Positions 58,470 through 64,000 of a DNA stretch of 64,000 bases are shown one piece after another. Position numbers and translations under genes: made by a program. Origin of the DNA: Nitratireductor soli. Its GTDB lineage: Bacteria > Pseudomonadota > Alphaproteobacteria > Rhizobiales > Rhizobiaceae. The notes under the pieces were generated by a model. It was not told the origin of the DNA. It worked only from the letters and a program-made list of their open reading frames with translations, and searched no databases. The first letter of the stretch is position 1. Each line of letters starts with the position of its first letter. The DNA lies in the NCBI RefSeq assembly GCF_001050155.1, contig NZ_LFVY01000007.1, forward strand, positions 1-64,000. The letters run 5' to 3'.

Positions 58470-59453
58470 ATGAGAAATTTTGCAAGAACCGCATTCGTCG
58501 CCATGGCGATGCTTGGTCTTTCCTACACCGGCCAGGGGGCTTCGGCTCAAACGAACCTGCGCCTCGCCGTCGAGACGACGCCGGGCGATCCGCTGAACGT
58601 CATGCTGGCTCATTTTCGCGATGCGCTTGCCGAAAGCGCCGGCGATGAGGTCACGCTGGAATTCTTCGAGGGCGGCGCGCTTGGCGATGAATCGGCCCTG
58701 ACGGAGCTGCTGCGCGCCGGACAGGCACAGGTCGTGCCGCTCGGCTCGGATATCGTCCAGCTCGACGACAAGTTTGCCGTCTTCGACGCGCCGTTTCTTT
58801 TTCCGACCAAGGAGGCCGCCCGACAGGCACTCGATGGTGAGCTCGGCGACTGGCTGACAAAATCGCTGCGTGAAAAGGCAAACCTGCAGGTTATCGGCTT
58901 CGGTGAGCTCGGCTTTCGCGCCGTCAGCAACAATGTTCGTCCCATCGAAACGCCTGAAGATCTGGCTGGCCTGAAACTGCGCACGCCCGGCAGCAAGACA
59001 CGCATTCTGGCGTTCGAGATGCTGGGCGCCGCGCCGACACCCATGTCATTGGGCGATGTTTATGTGGCCCTGCGCCAGGGTGCGCTCGACGGCCAGGAAA
59101 ATCCGCTTTCGGTGATCAAGGAATTTTCGCTGCACGAAGTCCAGAAGTACGTCTCGCTGACCAACCACGTCTACTCGCCGATTACTTTGACGATGAATGG
59201 CGGCACGTGGGACAGCCTGTCACCGGAATTGCAGGCCAAGGTGGTCGCCGCTGCCAGGATCGGTGCTGAAGCAACCCGCGAACTCTCCAATGAGAGCGAT
59301 GCGAAGCTGATCGGCGAATTCGAGAAGGCCGGCGTCAAGGTCAACACGCCGGACCTGGTGGCTTTCAAGAAGGCCGCAGCGCCCATTCATGAGAAAATCG
59401 GTGCGATCGTGACGCCTGACTTCATGGCGCAAGTCGTCGCGCTGACCGAATAA
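58470..59453 (+). CDS. TRAP transporter substrate-binding protein, DctP family
   Basis: 327 residues from ATG 58470, preceded by AAGGGGAA; 30 in-frame codons upstream are not signal-like. Signal peptide MRNFARTAFVAMAMLGL... cleaved near GASAQ. DctP motifs: GLKLRTPGSKTRILAFEML (binding Arg) and PMSLGDVYVALRQGALDGQE. First gene of a TRAP operon interrupted by an arylmalonate-decarboxylase-like gene. A dicarboxylate ligand is a reasonable guess from that neighbour. Confidence 0.9.
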   Translation: MRNFARTAFVAMAMLGLSYTGQGASAQTNLRLAVETTPGDPLNVMLAHFRDALAESAGDEVTLEFFEGGALGDESALTELLRAGQAQVVPLGSDIVQLDDKFAVFDAPFLFPTKEAARQALDGELGDWLTKSLREKANLQVIGFGELGFRAVSNNVRPIETPEDLAGLKLRTPGSKTRILAFEMLGAAPTPMSLGDVYVALRQGALDGQENPLSVIKEFSLHEVQKYVSLTNHVYSPITLTMNGGTWDSLSPELQAKVVAAARIGAEATRELSNESDAKLIGEFEKAGVKVNTPDLVAFKKAAAPIHEKIGAIVTPDFMAQVVALTE

Positions 59454-59475
59454 CCCATTCCTACCGGAGGATTTC

Positions 59476-60279
59476 ATGGACGCTCCCGCCACGCAGAACC
59501 GGGTGCAACCCCGCATGCGCTACGACGGCAACGGTACCTCGGCTCGGATCGGGTTGATCTTCATGGCGTCGAGCATTGCCATGGAATCGGAAATGTGGGC
59601 GATGGCCGCGCCGGGCGTGGCCATCCACACCACGCGCATCAAGCTGCCCAAGGTGACGGTCGAGGGCATCGAGGAGATGATGAACGCTCCCGAACTCAGA
59701 CAGGCGGCGGAGCTTCTCGGCTCCGCCCCCATCGATGTGCTGTGCTTCGGTGGCACCAGCGCCTCCTTCCTGCACGGAACCGCCTACGATCACGCCCTGA
59801 TCGAAAAGCTCAAGCGCTGGGCGCCGGGACCGAAGGTCACAACTGCCTCGACGGCCTCGCTGGCCGCGTTGGCTGCGGTGGGCGCGGGGACCGTTGCGTT
59901 GGCGACCCCTTATGTGGACGCCGTCCAGGCCCGGGCGATCCGATTTCTGGAAGAGAACGGCCACAAGGTCGTCTCGCACCGCAATCTCGGCATCGACAAG
60001 GATCAGGCACTGGCCGAAGTTCCTATCGAGAAGGTCTATGAGCTGGCTCTGTCCGTCGATACGCCGGAGGCGAGCGCAATTTTCATCAGTTGCACGAACT
60101 TCTGGTCCGTGGGCGCGATCGAGGCGTTGGAGCAGGCGCTTGGCAAGCCCGTCATCTCAGCCATCCAGGCCTCGTTCTGGCATTGCCTGGAAATTTCCGG
60201 CGTGAACGGTGCCAAGCCCGGCTACGGCCGGCTTTTCCAGCACCGCCTTATGCGCGAAACCGGGGCGGCGGGATCATGA
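59476..60279 (+). CDS. Arylmalonate decarboxylase/maleate isomerase-like protein
   Basis: 267 residues of the Asp/Glu racemase superfamily. Racemases and maleate isomerase use two cysteines; here the first position is Gly93 (FGGTSASFLHGTA) and only the second, Cys206 (FISCTNF), is present. That Gly/Cys pattern, plus TASTASLAALAAVGAGTVALATPY and the ending AKPGYGRLF, resembles arylmalonate decarboxylase. It may decarboxylate a substituted malonate to a chiral acid. Sits between dctP and dctQ of the third TRAP set; its stop overlaps dctQ by ATGA. A maleate-isomerase-like reaction cannot be excluded. Confidence 0.78.
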   Translation: MDAPATQNRVQPRMRYDGNGTSARIGLIFMASSIAMESEMWAMAAPGVAIHTTRIKLPKVTVEGIEEMMNAPELRQAAELLGSAPIDVLCFGGTSASFLHGTAYDHALIEKLKRWAPGPKVTTASTASLAALAAVGAGTVALATPYVDAVQARAIRFLEENGHKVVSHRNLGIDKDQALAEVPIEKVYELALSVDTPEASAIFISCTNFWSVGAIEALEQALGKPVISAIQASFWHCLEISGVNGAKPGYGRLFQHRLMRETGAAGS

Positions 60280-60785
60280 GCCCGTTGAGCGAAGTGCATA
60301 TGCGGGATGTCGGCTGGACGCTTGGCGCGGGCAATTTGCTGAAAGGCATCAACTTCGTCCTCGAGGCGATGGCCGTGGTCCTGATCAGCCTGCTTGCCCT
60401 TCTGGTGTTCGCCAATGCGCTCGGCCGCTACCTCTTTGCGGCGCCGCTTCCATGGACCGAAGAGGTGGTGGTCAACATCCTCGTCTGGGTGGCCGCGACC
60501 GGCATCGTTCTGGCGGCGCTGCGGCAGAGCCTCATCTGCTGCAACATCCTGGCCGACCGGCTGCCGCGTCGTGGAACACGGTTTCTGGCGGTCGGTTGCG
60601 CGGTGCTGGGTGCTGCGGTCATGGCCTATTTTTCCTGGCTGACCTGGCAGTACCTGATGATCTTCGGCGGCGACAAGTCACCCATCCTCGGCCTGCCGAA
60701 ATCCATAGCGATCACCGGGCTCTTCTTCGCCAGCGCCGGGCTTTCGGCAAGTCTGGCGATCTCGATCCTGAACCGGAAGGGGTAA
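60276..60785 (+). CDS. TRAP transporter small membrane subunit, DctQ family
   Basis: 169 residues from ATG 60276 (ATGA overlap with the preceding enzyme). Four membrane segments, with LGRYLFAAPLPWTEEVVVNILVWVAATG the conserved stretch. Translational coupling to a cytoplasmic enzyme links transport to conversion of the same substrate. Confidence 0.88.
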   Translation: MSPLSEVHMRDVGWTLGAGNLLKGINFVLEAMAVVLISLLALLVFANALGRYLFAAPLPWTEEVVVNILVWVAATGIVLAALRQSLICCNILADRLPRRGTRFLAVGCAVLGAAVMAYFSWLTWQYLMIFGGDKSPILGLPKSIAITGLFFASAGLSASLAISILNRKG

Positions 60786-60789
60786 CGGC

Positions 60790-62070
60790 ATGCTGCTGCT
60801 CGCGTTGGCGACCATTCTCACCCTGTGCGCTCTTGCCGTTGCGGGCGTGCCGATCATCATCGCGCTGGCCACCGCGGTCATCGTCTTCCTCGCATTCAGC
60901 GGCGGCTGGGATCTTGCCCTGCCTCAGCAGACACTCGGCGGCATAACCGACTACATCCTCGTCACGCTGCCGTTGTTCATTCTGGCGGGCGGCATCATGA
61001 ACGCATCGGGCATCGCCGACCGGCTGTTTGCCTTTGCCAGCGCCATTTTCGGCTGGATGCGCGGCGGGCTCGCCCACGTCAATGTGGCCGTCAGCCTCAT
61101 GTTCGGCGGCATGATCGGCACCTCGGTGGCCGATCTGGCCGGCAGCGGGTCGATCATCATCCCGAAGATGAAGCAGAATGGCTATCCGGGGCCATTCTCC
61201 GCCGCCCTGACGGCGACCGCCTCCGGGATTGGCGTCCTGGTGCCGCCAAGCTCGCCGATGATCCTCTATTCGGCGGTGACGGGCACCTCGCTGGGGGCGC
61301 TGTTTCTTGCCGGCGTTCTGCCCGGCATCCTGATGGCCGCCGTGCTGATGCTGGTGATCGCCGTTCTCGCCCGCCGCCACGGCTGGAAGCCGATGCAAAG
61401 CTTCGAGTGGGGCGAGGTGATGCGCACCGGGCGCGGCGCCCTGTTGCCGATGGGTCTCCCGACCCTGGTGCTGGGCGGTCTGGTCTTCGGCGTTTTCACC
61501 CCTTCGGAAGCGGGTGCGTTCGCCGTTGCCTATGCGCTGTTCCTGGCGATGGCGATCTATCGCAGCCTGACGTTCGGTGAATTGCGCAGGGTGATGGTCG
61601 AAGCCACCGTCCTGACGGGAGAGGTCCTCGTCGTCGTCGGCTTTTCGGTGGCGCTTGGATGGGCTTTGTCTCAGGCCCGGGTGCCGATCGCCCTGGCCGA
61701 TGGCCTTGAATTTCTCTTCCCGTTCGATTCCAACATCGCGCAGATCTGCGTCCTGCTCCTCTTGGCGCTGATCGCCGGGATGATCCTGGACCCGCTGATC
61801 CCGATGATCATGCCTGTCCTGATGCCGTCATTGCTGACGCTGCATGTGGATTTCGTCCATTTCGGGGTTCTCATGGTGGTCACGGTGGTGATCGGCCAGG
61901 TGACGCCGCCGGTGGCGCTTGCCCTGCTCGTGGCGGCGCGGATCGGCAATGAGGAGGTTATGGCCGTCGTCAAGGCGAACACGCCGTTTCTGCTGGGGCT
62001 CATCGGCTTCCTGTTCCTGCTGATCGTTTTTCCCAGCCTGTCGACCTGGCTCCCGAGCCTGATGTACTAG
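60790..62070 (+). CDS. TRAP transporter large permease subunit, DctM family
   Basis: 426 residues, multi-spanning, with GGMIGTSVADLAGSGSIIIPKM and GIGVLVPPSSPMILYS, both typical of DctM. Starts four bases after dctQ with a ribosome site inside the dctQ end (GGAAGGGG). Ends immediately at repeat copy 3. Confidence 0.9.
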   Translation: MLLLALATILTLCALAVAGVPIIIALATAVIVFLAFSGGWDLALPQQTLGGITDYILVTLPLFILAGGIMNASGIADRLFAFASAIFGWMRGGLAHVNVAVSLMFGGMIGTSVADLAGSGSIIIPKMKQNGYPGPFSAALTATASGIGVLVPPSSPMILYSAVTGTSLGALFLAGVLPGILMAAVLMLVIAVLARRHGWKPMQSFEWGEVMRTGRGALLPMGLPTLVLGGLVFGVFTPSEAGAFAVAYALFLAMAIYRSLTFGELRRVMVEATVLTGEVLVVVGFSVALGWALSQARVPIALADGLEFLFPFDSNIAQICVLLLLALIAGMILDPLIPMIMPVLMPSLLTLHVDFVHFGVLMVVTVVIGQVTPPVALALLVAARIGNEEVMAVVKANTPFLLGLIGFLFLLIVFPSLSTWLPSLMY

Positions 62071-62172
62071 AGCATTCTTCAGCTAAATGGTTCATCTGGC
62101 GTCGCATAAATGCGGCGAAAACAAACAGATAGGGTGTTTTGAGTGAACTTGTATTCACGAAAAATGCCCTAG
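62070..62172. repeat. Intergenic repeat, copy 3 (inverted)
   Basis: Read on the minus strand it shows the same order as copies 1 and 2: CTATCT, TTGTTTT, CGCATTTATGCG, then AATGCTCTA. It fills most of the gap between dctM and the dehydrogenase gene and is flanked by GCATT/AATGC ends. Confidence 0.6.
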
Positions 62173-62250
62173 CGGCTGCGAACAGAGGGTTTCCCAGCAC
62201 TTTCGAGACGCCGCACCGGCGTTCCAATTCCCAATCGTGAGAGGTGAACT

Positions 62251-63237
62251 ATGTCCAAGGGGTTGAATGCGGCGGCTGACGATACGCTGGTCCGATCGTC
62301 CGAAAAGCCCGGCGCCCTGGTTTTCTATTCCCAGTTCGATGAACCGGAACCATGGCGGGTGGCTCTGAAGGAGATGCTGCCGGAGCTGGACTTCCGCGTG
62401 CATCCGGACGTGGGTAACCCCGACGAGGTGCGGTTCGCGCTGGTCTGGCGTCCGGAACCCGGATTCTTCGCCGGGTTCAAAAATCTCCAACTGGTGGTGA
62501 ACCTGGGGGCGGGGGTGGATTCGCTGACCAACCGCGATGACCTGCCCGACGTGCCGATCTCGCGCCTGTCCGACAAGGGCATGATCGCCCTGATGCGCAG
62601 CTACGTGCTGTTCGCCGTCATCCGCTATGCGCGCGACATGCCGAGCTTCGAGCAGGCCAAGCGGCGGCGGGAGTGGCATTACATCCATCCTCGACCCCTG
62701 CACCAGACGCGCGTCGGCGTTGTCGGGCTGGGCGTGCTTGGGGCGGCCGTGGCCACGGCGCTTGCCGAACTCGGCTTCGACGTGCGCGGCCTGGACAAGG
62801 AGGAGAAGCAGGTTCCCGGCGTCAAATGCATGCGGCACGCCGGCGGCTGGGACGATTTCCTCGGCGATCTCGATATTCTGGTGAACATGATGCCGCTGAC
62901 CGGGCAGACGAGAAAGCTGATCGGCGCGGACGTGTTCGACGGCCTGCCGAAGGGCGCGAAATTCATCAACGCGTCGCGGGGCCAGGTGGTCGATGAAGAC
63001 GCGCTCATCGCGGCGCTCCGGGATGGCCACCTGGGCGGGGCGACGCTCGATGTCTTCGAAAACGAGCCGCTGTCGCCGGACCATCCCTTCTGGGACATGG
63101 AGAACGTGTACATCACGCCGCATCTGGCAAGCATCACCGTGCCGGAAATGGCGGCGCGCGACGTCGCGGAGAGCATTCGCCTGATCCTGTCGGGTCAGGA
63201 TCCGCTGCATTGCATCGATCCGGGGAAGGGCTATTGA
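62251..63237 (+). CDS. D-isomer-specific 2-hydroxyacid dehydrogenase (GhrA-like)
   Basis: 328 residues. NAD(P)-binding GLGVLG (159-164); catalytic Arg243 in NASRGQ, Glu272 in ENEPLSP and His291 in TPHLAS are all present. Closest in layout to glyoxylate/hydroxypyruvate reductases of the GhrA group. ATG preceded by GAGAGGTGA. It follows the third TRAP/decarboxylase operon after a repeat and may reduce or oxidise a 2-hydroxy acid formed there. Confidence 0.9.
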   Translation: MSKGLNAAADDTLVRSSEKPGALVFYSQFDEPEPWRVALKEMLPELDFRVHPDVGNPDEVRFALVWRPEPGFFAGFKNLQLVVNLGAGVDSLTNRDDLPDVPISRLSDKGMIALMRSYVLFAVIRYARDMPSFEQAKRRREWHYIHPRPLHQTRVGVVGLGVLGAAVATALAELGFDVRGLDKEEKQVPGVKCMRHAGGWDDFLGDLDILVNMMPLTGQTRKLIGADVFDGLPKGAKFINASRGQVVDEDALIAALRDGHLGGATLDVFENEPLSPDHPFWDMENVYITPHLASITVPEMAARDVAESIRLILSGQDPLHCIDPGKGY

Positions 63238-63247
63238 GAGTGCGCGA

Positions 63248-63802
63248 TCAAGCGCGGCCGCTGCCGATCATCGCGGCAAACCGCTGCATGAAATCAACCA
63301 GCAGGCGCTCGAAATCGGGCGAGAGGACGTCTCCCGTCTCGCTCAAGAGCGCGTCGGTGACCTTCACGTAGAGTTCCGGCTGGGGAAGGGTGAGGATGTC
63401 GAGATGGGTCAGTATGGTGCGCAGATGGGTTTGGGCGACCGCCGTGCCGAGCGCGCCGGTGGACGCCCCGGCCACAGCCGCGACCTTGCCGCGCCATGCG
63501 CTCGCACCGTAAGGGCGGGATCCCCAATCCAGCGCATTCTTCAGAACGGACGGGACCGACCTGTTGTATTCCGGCGTGACCAACAGCAGGCCATCGGCCG
63601 CTTCCACCTGCTTCTTCAGCCGCTTCACCGCCGGAGGCAGATCTCCGTCGAGGTCACGGTTGTAAAGGGGCAGGTAGGAGATATCGACCGGCGCGAAGCA
63701 AAGGAATTCGCTCCCCGCCGCCTGCAAGGCCAGGCTCAGGCGCTGGTTGATCGACCGCGCGCTGAGGCTGCCGACGAGCACCGCCACGTTGGGTCGCGTC
63801 AT
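63248..63802 (-). CDS. NADPH-dependent FMN reductase (ChrR/YieF-like)
   Basis: 184 residues, flavodoxin-like fold; LVGSLSARSINQRLSLAL binds FMN phosphate and TPEYNRSVPSVLKNALDW is the signature of the chromate/quinone reductase group. Its ATG overlaps the upstream ABC permease stop (ATGA, 63799-63802). It may supply reduced flavin to a monooxygenase or act on quinones. Confidence 0.88.
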   Translation of the reverse strand: MTRPNVAVLVGSLSARSINQRLSLALQAAGSEFLCFAPVDISYLPLYNRDLDGDLPPAVKRLKKQVEAADGLLLVTPEYNRSVPSVLKNALDWGSRPYGASAWRGKVAAVAGASTGALGTAVAQTHLRTILTHLDILTLPQPELYVKVTDALLSETGDVLSPDFERLLVDFMQRFAAMIGSGRA

Positions 63803-64000
63803 TTCTTGTACTCCGTCAGGAACAGGCGGCCAAGCAGCGTGACGCCGCCAACGGCCAGCGCGGCGTAGAGGACGATCAGCAGGATCACGGCATAGAGCTG
63901 GTCCATGGAGAACACGGTGCCGTATTTCTTGACCAGGCCGCCCATGCCCATGATGGCGATCAGCACCTCGCCGTTGATCAGCCCCTTGATGCCGCGCGCC
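63799..64000 (-). CDS. ABC transporter permease (NitT/TauT-like), C-terminal part only
   Basis: Only the last 66 codons are in the window: ARGIKGLINGEVLIAIMGMG, then a final membrane helix (AVILLIVLYAALAVGGVTLLG) and EYKK before the stop. The GEVLxAxxGxG segment is usual near the end of nitrate/taurine/thiamine-precursor type permeases. Coupled to the FMN reductase by ATGA. The rest lies beyond the right edge. Confidence 0.7.
   Translation of the reverse strand, partial: ARGIKGLINGEVLIAIMGMGGLVKKYGTVFSMDQLYAVILLIVLYAALAVGGVTLLGRLFLTEYKK

Noticed and set aside
1-64000. CRISPR arrays, tRNA, rRNA or riboswitches
   Set aside because: No regularly spaced direct repeats, cloverleaf genes or recognisable riboswitch cores were found by eye; a covariance-model search would be needed to exclude weak ones.

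Overview
The window looks like an accessory, catabolism-rich stretch of a high-GC alphaproteobacterium, most likely in the Rhizobiales (Hyphomicrobiales). This is inferred from gene content: three TRAP transporter sets, an RhtX-type siderophore importer, TGA-N9-TCA (RirA/IRO-like) boxes in front of both siderophore receptors, an ArsH/ArsR/ArsK-type arsenic cassette, a CoxLMS-type molybdenum hydroxylase, and short palindromic intergenic repeats. I saw no rRNA or tRNA gene, CRISPR array, replication origin or complete insertion sequence.

Layout. (1) 240-9328: a LysR regulator and a collinear catabolic operon: TRAP transporter, DapA-like lyase, cytoplasmic BisC/DMSO-reductase-type molybdoenzyme, SDR with a non-canonical active site, and DadA-like D-amino acid dehydrogenase. 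(2) 9329-10655: a degraded, partly AT-rich zone with a 5'-truncated MFS gene ending exactly at a 15-bp sequence that recurs inverted at 8074. (3) 10656-12893: a glycosyltransferase and an NAD-dependent epimerase. (4) 12929-15867: arsenic cassette arsH, arsR, a truncated ArsO-like frame with a cysteine-rich tail, and an ArsK-like MFS pump. (5) 15971-33085: iron acquisition. An AraC regulator, a TonB receptor with binding protein and siderophore-interacting reductase, an aerobactin-type iucABCD operon, an MFS (probable exporter), an RhtX-like importer, a small unknown protein and an IutA-like receptor.

(6) 33305-39669: a peptide-type ABC transporter whose second permease and first ATPase are fused, with a GntR regulator as last gene. 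(7) 39806-51529: an M20-type amidohydrolase, a divergent CoxM-CoxS-CoxL hydroxylase, a second TRAP set, an M20 peptidase, CoxG and an MFS. (8) 51691-56962: an aldehyde dehydrogenase divergent from SDR, ThDP-dependent decarboxylase-like enzyme, cupin and GntR. (9) 57196-63237: a LysR regulator divergent from a third TRAP set that encloses an arylmalonate-decarboxylase-like protein and is followed by a D-2-hydroxyacid dehydrogenase. (10) 63248-64000: an FMN reductase coupled to an ABC permease cut by the window edge.

Most of the window is organised as uptake system plus local enzymes plus local regulator. The iron block is the clearest functional unit: lysine N6-hydroxylation and acetylation plus two NIS synthetases would give an aerobactin-type siderophore, with export and re-import encoded alongside. 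Substrates of the other catabolic blocks cannot be read from the sequence. Three related intergenic repeats (21.7, 57.0 and 62.1 kb), one of which forms the 3' end of iucD, a 111-bp inverted-repeat element at 57.1 kb and several palindromic operators are the main non-coding features.
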